NCBI GenBank assembly: GCA_002436065.1
Contig: DIXP01000037.1
Span: forward strand, 1-22,531
DNA from: Chloroflexi bacterium UBA6077
GTDB lineage: Bacteria; Chloroflexota; UBA6077
DNA length: 22,531 nucleotides
Direction: 5' to 3'
The position numbers and the translations under genes were made by a program. The stretch's first letter is position 1; each line of letters begins with the position of its first letter. Shown in pieces: positions 7,811 to 14,109 of this stretch. Below the pieces are notes generated by a model. The model had not been told where the DNA came from and did not search any database. It saw only the letters and a list, made by a program, of their open reading frames with translations.

Positions 7811-9924
7811 CAGCGTTCCGTCCTCAGTATTGTTGCTCCTCTGACCAGCCGCTTCAGCCGCTCGCCGTACTTCCAGTGTTCGTGCTGCAGCGTGCGGCGG
7901 ATATCCTCTTCGTCGGTGCTGTGAATGGCGTAGTGCATCGCTCCCAGCCTGAAGGCCAGGTAGGCAGTTCGGTAGAAGTCGATCGATTCCCCCGCCAGGG
8001 AGTCGGCGGTTTTCCGGGTCCAGAGGGAGAGCAGCAGCCGCAGCTGGCTGTCGTCCATCTCCCACTCCTCGCAGAGGCCCGCCAGATCCCAGAGGATGGC
8101 CTGCTCGCCCACCAGACTGTGGTCCAGGAAGTGATCGGCGTTGTCCGTCTTCCAGAGGGTGGGTCTGCCTGCATGAGTGCCGAGCAGCCACTCGTGGGGT
8201 TGCGGCCTCCCGTCAAGCTGCACCAGGGGGAGGGCGTCGATGGTGTCCTGCAGTGGGCACCACGAGGCCAGGAATTGGGATGCGTCCAGATCCAGGGCTT
8301 CCCGTGAGTTCACGGCGACCAGCTCCATGAGGCTTCCGAAGCGGGGCGCGGATGGTCGAGAGTATCGATGCGAGAGGAAGGCGTAGTAATCGAGCATCCG
8401 GTCCAGCAGCTCCGGAGTCAGGTCGCCGGCCGCCATCGGGTTCATCTCCTGTTGGAAGGGATGAAGGAGGAAGCCGTAGGCAAGCCCAAGCACAGGGGGG
8501 CCAAAGCCCGCGTCGGCGAGGGTGAGTGCCCTGTCGTATCTGTCCCTACCGTACTGGCCCAGACCCGCGAATTTGGCAAAGATGTGGGCTCCGTCTCCCA
8601 CTGCAGTGGGAGACGCGTGAACGTGCCAGAGGGCACGTTCACGGGGTGAGGGATCGTTTTCAGGGCGAGGGCTTATTTGGGGGGCGACCGAGAGGTTCCC
8701 CTCACCCTGACCCTCTCCCGCGGGGAGAGGGGAGACGGAGCCCATCCCCGCGGGGAGAGGGGAGACGGAGCCCATCCCCGCGGGGAGAGGGGAGACGGAG
8801 TCCACCCCCGACCCCTCTCCCACGGGGAGAGGGGGGACGGGGGGTAGGTGTATTAGCAGCTTGGTGCGCTCGAGCGAGCGGTGCACGGGGGGCCAGTCGT
8901 CGGATGAGGCGTAGAGGCGCGCTCGCCAACTGCCGTAGGAAAGGTCCTCGATCGGGATGGTGTCACCGATGCCCGCCTCGAGACTGCGGCCCATGGCTTG
9001 TTGGGCGAAGGGCACCAGGGCCTGCCAGCCCAGGAGGGCCTCTCGTGCGGGGGTGTGGAACAGCGGCAGGGTGGTCCAGAGCCGCCTATGATCCTCCGAG
9101 GCGTAGATGCTGGGCTTTCCCTGCCAGGCGGCCAGGAGGGCAAGGCGACCTACCTCGACCCCCAGCTTCGCGAGTGCGGTGCAGACAGAGATAAATGAGG
9201 AGCAGGTGAGCCCCGGTCCTTCATCGACGATCAGGAACCCATCGCCTCTCGTGGCAGCTCGCTCCAACCGATGCTGGAAGTCGGCTGACAGCTCCAGATA
9301 GCGATCGAAGGGATGCCCCCTCGGCCGAACCGTTTCCACGGTTGCCAGGCATCCCATTTCCAGCAGGGCTCCAGCCACCAGCGCCGCCAGGGATGTCCCG
9401 ATGCTGCGAATCCCAATGACAGTATAGTGGTGCTGCTGCCCGACTGCCGCCAGCGCCTTCGTGAGGCTGGCGACGTACATCTCAGGATAGAGGCTGTAGA
9501 ATGCATACCCTTCGGGAATCCTTGCTTGGCCTTTCCAGGGGCCCCGCGGGCACACGCTCTGGCGTACGGCCGCGGCTGTTGCCTCCAGCAACTCTGGGAG
9601 GTCCGCGTGCAGCCGAAAATCCCCTTGAAGGATGCGGAGACTGCGGTATATGCAGCGGCCGAGCAGCGTCCCGACGGCCGCCAGTCGATCGGTCTCAGGG
9701 GCGATCTCGTCGCTAAGGGGATTCATCTGGTCGGCCACTGCCTGGTGCAGCTCCCCAAAGGCAATGAGTGCGCCCACGAGGTCACCGTGGGTGGCGACGG
9801 CGGCTGACCAGGGGGAGTCGCGGCGGCGCCGGTGGTAGGCGGCCACCTCTATGAGGCTCCGCGCGACCTGCTCTGTTGCTTCGAAGGGCTCCAAGGGTCG
9901 GGTGTGGTCGGCATAGTACAGCAC
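7810..9924 (-). CDS. Phosphoribosyltransferase-like / kinase-fold fusion protein
   Basis: This 704-residue protein appears to join two enzyme domains. Residues ~130-300 look like a phosphoribosyltransferase, with GIRSIGTSLAALVAGAL and an acidic loop LIVDEGPGLTCSSF (D234, E235) in the place of the PRPP-binding loop. Residues ~448-700 look like an aminoglycoside-phosphotransferase or small-molecule kinase fold. They start at AKFAGLGQYGRDRYDRA, with LDGRPQPHEWL holding D571, WKTDNADH (K592, D594) and WDLAG (D613). Residues ~363-446 are low-complexity and come from DNA repeats, including three tandem 10-residue units. The GTG start at 9924 is one nucleotide after the upstream stop, and the end overlaps the radical SAM start. 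A role in making or phosphorylating a nucleotide-linked glycan precursor is inferred only. The two halves could also have been separate genes joined by the repeat. Confidence 0.72.
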   Translation of the reverse strand: MLYYADHTRPLEPFEATEQVARSLIEVAAYHRRRRDSPWSAAVATHGDLVGALIAFGELHQAVADQMNPLSDEIAPETDRLAAVGTLLGRCIYRSLRILQGDFRLHADLPELLEATAAAVRQSVCPRGPWKGQARIPEGYAFYSLYPEMYVASLTKALAAVGQQHHYTVIGIRSIGTSLAALVAGALLEMGCLATVETVRPRGHPFDRYLELSADFQHRLERAATRGDGFLIVDEGPGLTCSSFISVCTALAKLGVEVGRLALLAAWQGKPSIYASEDHRRLWTTLPLFHTPAREALLGWQALVPFAQQAMGRSLEAGIGDTIPIEDLSYGSWRARLYASSDDWPPVHRSLERTKLLIHLPPVPPLPVGEGSGVDSVSPLPAGMGSVSPLPAGMGSVSPLPAGEGQGEGNLSVAPQISPRPENDPSPRERALWHVHASPTAVGDGAHIFAKFAGLGQYGRDRYDRALTLADAGFGPPVLGLAYGFLLHPFQQEMNPMAAGDLTPELLDRMLDYYAFLSHRYSRPSAPRFGSLMELVAVNSREALDLDASQFLASWCPLQDTIDALPLVQLDGRPQPHEWLLGTHAGRPTLWKTDNADHFLDHSLVGEQAILWDLAGLCEEWEMDDSQLRLLLSLWTRKTADSLAGESIDFYRTAYLAFRLGAMHYAIHSTDEEDIRRTLQHEHWKYGERLKRLVRGATILRTER
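8585..8834. repeat. In-frame palindromic/tandem repeat block within the fusion gene
   Basis: This stretch contains a perfect 22-bp palindrome (8593-8614) and a 12-bp stem CGTGAACGTGCC/GGCACGTTCACG with a 4-nt loop (8616-8643). It also has three tandem 30-bp units (8721-8810) and a terminal 10-bp hairpin CCCCTCTCCC/GGGAGAGGGG (8812-8834). TGGGCTCCGTCTCCC at 8585-8599 is the inverse complement of part of the 30-bp unit. All of it is read through in frame on the minus strand as a Gly/Pro/Ser-rich linker. Repeats of this type normally lie between genes. Confidence 0.78.
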
Positions 9925-9925
9925 T

Positions 9926-10807
9926 CTACGCCACGTACCTCCTGGCTATCTCCCAGCAGAAGAAGGAGTACTCGCCCGGGTCCTGCGGTGGGCTGGTGTG
10001 GTTCGGCGCGATGCCCCTGCTGGGGGGAGTGAAGCAGAGGGTCACGGTGAGATCGAAGCGGCTCAGGGCGCTCATCATGTGGTCGAACCAGCGTGTGGCG
10101 TTGGGTCTATGCCAGTCGGCCCAACTGATGCCGGTGCGCAGGTGGCGTACGCCCAACCTGGGCAGCCAGCGGCAAACCAGACGCAGGGTGTCTTCGTCGT
10201 CGAAGTCGATCCATTGACAGATGCCCAGGTCGGGCGGAAAATGCTCCAGAGTCTGCTTTGGCGAGCCGTCGGCTCGGAGCAGGCCGAAGTGGAAGTGGCG
10301 ATAGTAGGCGCTTCCCTCGCTCTCCTTGTGGCGTGTGACGGCTCCCTTCTGGAGGGGGAGGTCGATCAGGGAGTACCAGTGGATGCGCGGGACGATGGGG
10401 AGTAGCAGTTCGCAGGTGCGATTCAGGCCGAAGAGCTGCACCTCTTCCGCGCCGAAGCTGGAGGCCCCTACCTCGGTCACCCAGACCGGCTTGTCCGCCG
10501 CGCTCTGCATCTCCAGCACCTTCTCCGGCCAGTCGCCGATCTGCCAGAGGTTCCAGTCCAGGGGGAAACCGTGGATGGCGAGGACATCGACCATGTCCAG
10601 CACCCCCTGGCGCTTCATGAGGTCGACGAAGTCCGGATCCAGCGGCGATAGGCCGCCGAGCAGTTGAATCGCCTGGGGTGCCTCGCGCCTCACCTCGTAG
10701 GAGGCGTACCGCACCATGGTGGCGAAGATGCTCCAATCGGGATCCAGGGTGTAGTCCCAGTGGGACAGGTTATTCGGTTCGTTCCAGAATTGCAGGGCTT
10801 CAATCAA
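9926..10807 (-). CDS. Glycoside hydrolase-like TIM-barrel protein with permuted order
   Basis: This 293-residue protein is related to clan-A (beta-xylosidase-like) glycosidases. The start is TTG 10807, with AGGAG 7 nt upstream; a longer frame to 11095 runs antisense through the neighbouring metallo-hydrolase gene and is not believed. The protein opens at once with FWNEPNN, the usual acid/base strand (E10). It goes on through LGGLSP and IHGFP to VWVTEVG, the likely nucleophile strand (E112), and RIHWYSLID. Only after residue ~190 come strands that normally open such a barrel: LGICQWIDF, VRHLRTGISWADW and LTVTLCFTPPSRG. All eight strands seem present once, in rotated order. It is the first gene of the glycan operon. 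It could cleave, transfer or merely bind a glycoside; no signal peptide is visible. Confidence 0.68.
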   Translation of the reverse strand: MIEALQFWNEPNNLSHWDYTLDPDWSIFATMVRYASYEVRREAPQAIQLLGGLSPLDPDFVDLMKRQGVLDMVDVLAIHGFPLDWNLWQIGDWPEKVLEMQSAADKPVWVTEVGASSFGAEEVQLFGLNRTCELLLPIVPRIHWYSLIDLPLQKGAVTRHKESEGSAYYRHFHFGLLRADGSPKQTLEHFPPDLGICQWIDFDDEDTLRLVCRWLPRLGVRHLRTGISWADWHRPNATRWFDHMMSALSRFDLTVTLCFTPPSRGIAPNHTSPPQDPGEYSFFCWEIARRYVA

Positions 10808-10912
10808 GCCGTGGCTCCTGTGGATCGGCCGCCCCGCGAGGGGGCAGGAGGATGTGCGGAATGTGCTTCTTCTTAGCTCCCTCAGGCAAATCTCGTGCCA
10901 GGTGGTAGATGA
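10808..10912. promoter_or_regulatory. Divergent intergenic region
   Basis: This 105-bp gap separates the minus-strand glycan operon from the plus-strand metallo-hydrolase gene, so promoters for both probably lie here or overlap the coding ends. The ribosome sites AGGAG (complement of 10815-10819) and AGGTGG (10900-10905) are clear. I could not identify convincing -10/-35 boxes. Confidence 0.4.
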
Positions 10913-11713
10913 TTGCAGATATGGTCTTTGAGTAGCGGTAGCTCCGGCAACTGCTACCTCCTTCGGGAGGGAGATAGCCTCCTCGTAGTCGAGGCAGGGC
11001 TGAGTGCGCTGAGGGTGGTGAGGGAGATAGAGCAGCTTGGGCTGCATCACTGTGGGGTGGCTGGAGTGGTGGTGACGCACGAGCACTCGGACCACGTTTC
11101 ATCTGCTATGACCCTCGCCTCCCGGCTGAAGGCCCCCCTCTATTGCAGCTCCGGTACTCGGATGGGCATGGAGGAGGGAAGGCGTCCCGTCGAGTGGTTC
11201 CCGTTGAAGGCGGGTTGCTCCCTGCCCGTGGGAGCGCTCTGCATAGAGCCATTCCCCCTGCCTCACGATGCTCGGGAGCCGGTGGGGCTGGTGATCCGTG
11301 CCGAGGGCGCCGCCGTCTGTCTTGCCACCGACATGGGGAGCCCGACGGAGGAGATGATAGAGGCGGCCTCCGGGGCCGACCTGGTGATCCTGGAGGCGAA
11401 CCACGACCCGCAGATGCTGGCTCGCGGCCCCTATCCAGCGAAATTGAAGGCCCGGATAAGGGGGGAGCATGGGCATCTATCCAACCTGGAGGCCGCGGAC
11501 AGCATAGTCAGGATGGCGAGAGGACGTCCGGAGAGCTTTTGGCTGGCTCACCTGAGCGACACGAACAATTCACCTGGGGTTGCGCTGTCGTCGGTCCGTG
11601 GGGTGTTGAAGAGGGAGGGGCTGGGCAACCTGCGGGTAGAGGTGGCCCAGCGAAACCGGCGGAGCCTGCACTGGGACTCTGCGAGCCAGTTGAGGCAGCT
11701 GGCGCTGTTCTGA
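10913..11713 (+). CDS. MBL-fold metallo-hydrolase, YycJ/WalJ-like
   Basis: This 266-residue metallo-beta-lactamase-fold hydrolase resembles the YycJ/WalJ group, whose members are small cytoplasmic nucleases or phosphodiesterases often linked to DNA repair or cell-wall signalling. The N-terminus shows the group hallmark SGSSGNC at residues 8-14. The metal-binding motif THEHSDH supplies H56, H58, D60 and H61, and further ligands are likely in PLPHDA, LATDMGS and the HGHLS motif. The TTG start at 10913 is preceded by AGGTGG with 7-nt spacing. The frame reads on smoothly to a normal C-terminus with the LAHLSDTNNSP motif typical of the group. The start codon is divergent from the glycan operon. 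A link to that pathway is not shown by sequence. Confidence 0.88.
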   Translation: MQIWSLSSGSSGNCYLLREGDSLLVVEAGLSALRVVREIEQLGLHHCGVAGVVVTHEHSDHVSSAMTLASRLKAPLYCSSGTRMGMEEGRRPVEWFPLKAGCSLPVGALCIEPFPLPHDAREPVGLVIRAEGAAVCLATDMGSPTEEMIEAASGADLVILEANHDPQMLARGPYPAKLKARIRGEHGHLSNLEAADSIVRMARGRPESFWLAHLSDTNNSPGVALSSVRGVLKREGLGNLRVEVAQRNRRSLHWDSASQLRQLALF

Positions 11714-11832
11714 CCAGGGCGAGTGGGACTGGCAATTGCTATCCAGCCGTAGTTGAGATGGGCTTGATGTTATTGAGGGGTCCTGTCGGGAGGGCTCCGG
11801 TAATCAGGGTGCTGAGGGCGGAGGTCCACTAG

Positions 11833-12522
11833 ATGGCGAGGCGAAGGTGGGTGTTGCCCGCGCTGGGCGTGGGTGTTGGTGCGTTTCTGTATGGGCTGGT
11901 CCGGCTCGGGCAGCTGCGGCGTTTGACCGCCAGCGGAGAGCGCTTCGCGGAGACGTCGGCCGGCGGGTACGATGCATGGGCGACGAAGTTCATGTGTGGC
12001 CTCTACGACCGCATCGCAAGGGAGGCGGCGGCGGCGTTGCCGGTGGGGGAGGTGCTGGACGTGGGGTGCGGCCCGGGGAACGTGGCGCTCCGCATCGCCC
12101 AGTTGGCCCCCTCAGTGGCGGTGACCGGCGTCGACATCTCGCCGGGGATGATCGAGGTGGCATCCCTGCACGCCGCCGATCTTGGCCTGGCGACCCGCAC
12201 GAGCTTCCAGGTTGGGGACGTGAAGGCGCTGCCGTTCGAGGATGAGAGGTTCGATCTGGTGGTTAGCAGCTTTTCGCTGCACCATTGGGCGGACCCGGCG
12301 GGGGGGCTTGCTGAGGTGTACAGGGTGCTGAAGCCCGGTGGCCAGGCCAGGATCTACGATCTGCCGGATTGGGTCAGGCGCTACGTCCATGGGCAGGACG
12401 ACACGAGGCGGTTGGTGCAGCTTGCCTCGGCCAGTCCATTCGGCAGCGGGGTGGTGGCGGTGGTGCGTTGGCCGCTGTGGTTCCCCTCCGTGCGCTGCCT
12501 GTATCTTCGACGCGAGAAGTAG
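11833..12522 (+). CDS. Membrane-anchored SAM-dependent methyltransferase
   Basis: This 229-residue class I methyltransferase has the methyltransf_11-type fold. A short hydrophobic segment at residues 7-24 probably anchors it to the membrane facing the cytoplasm. The SAM-binding motif I is VLDVGCGPGN (D76-G82), followed by the acidic residue D101 in GVDISPGMIEVA, a motif II/III region with FDLVVSSFSLHHW, and VLKPGG. The ATG at 11833 has GGAGG 8 nt upstream. It is preceded by 119 bp after the metallo-hydrolase, with no gene seen in the gap, and ends 119 bp before a convergent lyase gene. The substrate is unknown; quinone, lipid or small-molecule methylation are all possible for this fold. Confidence 0.85.
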   Translation: MARRRWVLPALGVGVGAFLYGLVRLGQLRRLTASGERFAETSAGGYDAWATKFMCGLYDRIAREAAAALPVGEVLDVGCGPGNVALRIAQLAPSVAVTGVDISPGMIEVASLHAADLGLATRTSFQVGDVKALPFEDERFDLVVSSFSLHHWADPAGGLAEVYRVLKPGGQARIYDLPDWVRRYVHGQDDTRRLVQLASASPFGSGVVAVVRWPLWFPSVRCLYLRREK

Positions 12523-12572
12523 GTATCGTTTGGCCCTTCGTGGTTGTGCGTGGTGTCTCGGCGGTGAACGGC

Positions 12573-12596
12573 CGGGCCCGTGTGTGATTGGGCCCG
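12573..12596. terminator. Hairpin between convergent genes
   Basis: The 7-bp stem CGGGCCC (12573-12579) and GGGCCCG (12590-12596) encloses a 10-nt loop in the 119-bp gap between the convergent methyltransferase and lyase genes. It may act as a terminator for either side. It lacks a T-run, so this is position-based inference. Confidence 0.4.
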
Positions 12597-12641
12597 ACTA
12601 TCCCGCGCCTACCCCTCGACGGGCTCGTTGGTGATGGAGGG

Positions 12642-13568
12642 CTATGACACCAGGACCGTGCGTCTAGCCCCATCCGCCAGGTCGGCTCGTCTCAACAGCT
12701 CCCGCGCCATCTTCAGCGACGCCTCGTCCACCATCTGCCCGTTTATCGTTATTGCGCCTGTCCCGCTATCCGCGGCGATACCGTCGTAGTGCTCCATGAA
12801 GGCTCGTGCCTGCCTGACCTCTTCCTCCGTGGGCGTGAAAACCTGGTGGACCACCTCTATCTGGGCAGGGTGCACCGCCCACTTGCCGTCAAACCCCAGT
12901 GCCCTCGCCGTCTGCGCGACGGTCCGAAGCCCCTCCATGTCTTGGTAGGCTCCAAAGGGACCGTCGATCGCCTGCAGCCTCGCAGCCTTGGCCGCAGCCA
13001 CGATGCGCACCATGGGGAAGTGCCATAGGTGGCCAGGGTAGCCAAACGGCTGGGCCCCGATGTTCAGGCTCGGCACTCCCATCGAGGCGGCGAAGTCGCC
13101 AGCCCCGAAGATGAGCGTCTCGAGGCGGCGGCTGGCGAAGGCTATCTTCTCCACATTCACCAGCCCCTCGGCCGTCTCGATCAGGGCCTCGATGCCGATG
13201 CGCCTGTCCAGGCCCATCCTCTGCTCGATCTGGCCGAGCAGTGTGTCCACGAAGTAGACGTCCTCGGGGCATCGGACCTTGGGCACCATCACGGTATCGA
13301 GATTCTTCCCAGCCGCCTCCACCACTTCGATTATGTCCTGGTAGGCGAGCGCGGTCTCCAGCCCGTTGATCCGCACACATGTGGTCTTGCTTGCCCAATC
13401 CAGCGTTCTCAGTCCCTCCGCGACATTATGGCGCGCTTCTTCCTTCCGAGCCGGGGCAACGGAATCCTCCAGGTCGAGGAAGACCTGGTCGGCGGTGGAC
13501 GCGGCTGCCTGCCTGATCATTTTGGGGCTCGAAGCCGGCACTGCCAGTTGGCTGCGGCGTAGTCTCAT
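12642..13568 (-). CDS. CitE-family CoA ester lyase (malyl-CoA lyase type)
   Basis: This 308-residue enzyme belongs to the HpcH/HpaI/CitE aldolase superfamily, which cleaves or forms acyl-CoA thioesters such as L-malyl-CoA or beta-methylmalyl-CoA with a divalent metal. Signatures are LRRSQLAVPASSPKM near the start, FLDLEDSVAP (metal/CoA region), VRINGL, VMVPKVRCPEDVYFVD, ALIETAEGLVNVEKIA (metal Glu), FGAGDFAASMG (metal Asp), IDGPFGAY and GKWAVHPAQI. These match the Rhodobacter Mcl1-like branch better than citrate lyase beta. The family N-terminus and an AGAGAG site support ATG 13568; an upstream ATG would add 18 residues. No other acyl-CoA pathway genes are nearby, so the pathway (ethylmalonyl-CoA, 3-hydroxypropionate or glyoxylate use) is not determined. 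Confidence 0.86.
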   Translation of the reverse strand: MRLRRSQLAVPASSPKMIRQAAASTADQVFLDLEDSVAPARKEEARHNVAEGLRTLDWASKTTCVRINGLETALAYQDIIEVVEAAGKNLDTVMVPKVRCPEDVYFVDTLLGQIEQRMGLDRRIGIEALIETAEGLVNVEKIAFASRRLETLIFGAGDFAASMGVPSLNIGAQPFGYPGHLWHFPMVRIVAAAKAARLQAIDGPFGAYQDMEGLRTVAQTARALGFDGKWAVHPAQIEVVHQVFTPTEEEVRQARAFMEHYDGIAADSGTGAITINGQMVDEASLKMARELLRRADLADGARRTVLVS

Positions 13569-14045
13569 CTCAGTCTCTCTTGGGCATTTGCCCGCGCGGC
13601 CTTTGGATTTCCCCGACATCATCAGTCTGGGAGGACGCGCTCGACAACGAAAGAGGCGGCTGAGAGATCCCTCTCTAGCCGCCCCTGTTCGATCTGATTA
13701 ACCCTGTTACGAGGCTTCTATGGGGGATCTCCTGACTTCCTCGGTCCACACGGGACCTGAATAGAGATGCAAATGGAGGCGGAGGCGGAAATGCTAATCT
13801 CGCCACAACATGAGGATCCCATCTGCCCTCCAGAGACATTCCGCGGGCAGGCCAATACGCTCTTCAGACCGAGGGCGTTGCCGAGCTTGGGACCGTGCAT
13901 CGTGGCCGAGCGACTCAAATCCGGACTCCTGTTATCATCCAGGAACAATTGGTTTCCGAGTAGGCCCAGAGTGTAGCATTTCTGATGCGGAGGCGCTACT
14001 TCGACCTGCTCAAAGGAGCAGCCAGCAGCCCAGCAGTGGGCAAAA
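13569..14045. other. Long intergenic region upstream of alaS
   Basis: About 480 bp without a credible gene separates the divergent lyase and alaS genes. It holds a strong hairpin with stems GGCGGCT/AGCCGCC (13655-13661, 13677-13683) and GAGAG/CTCTC inside, interrupted by one bulged T. Two small hairpins occur near alaS: CTGCTC/GAGCAG (14006-14021) and GCCCA/TGGGC (14028-14041). I saw no tRNA. A T-box-like decamer at 13888-13897 is noted but not accepted as a riboswitch. Confidence 0.5.
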
Positions 14046-14075
14046 TTGACACTCCTCGCTGGGGTCGATTAAGAT
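14046..14075 (+). promoter_or_regulatory. Sigma-70-type promoter of alaS
   Basis: A perfect -35 box TTGACA (14046-14051) is followed after 18 nt by the -10-like TAAGAT (14070-14075, 4 of 6 consensus bases). It lies about 35 bp upstream of the alaS GTG start, which gives a short leader. The -35 match and position make it a good candidate. Confidence 0.6.
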
Positions 14076-14109
14076 TCGGGCGATTCTGGCTCGATAGGGG
14101 GGTTATCCC

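Noticed and set aside
8585..8834. CRISPR array or REP-only intergenic block
   Set aside because: The 30-bp units are in direct tandem without unique spacers and are read in frame inside a gene, so it is not a CRISPR array.
10808..11095. N-terminal extension of the glycosidase-like protein
   Set aside because: It runs antisense through the metallo-hydrolase gene, lacks family features, and a TTG with a good AGGAG site lies at 10807.
13888..13897. T-box riboswitch upstream of alaS, suggested by TGGGACCGTG close to the T-box core
   Set aside because: No specifier loop or T-run terminator could be built around it, and the better promoter at 14046 lies downstream, so the leader would not include it.
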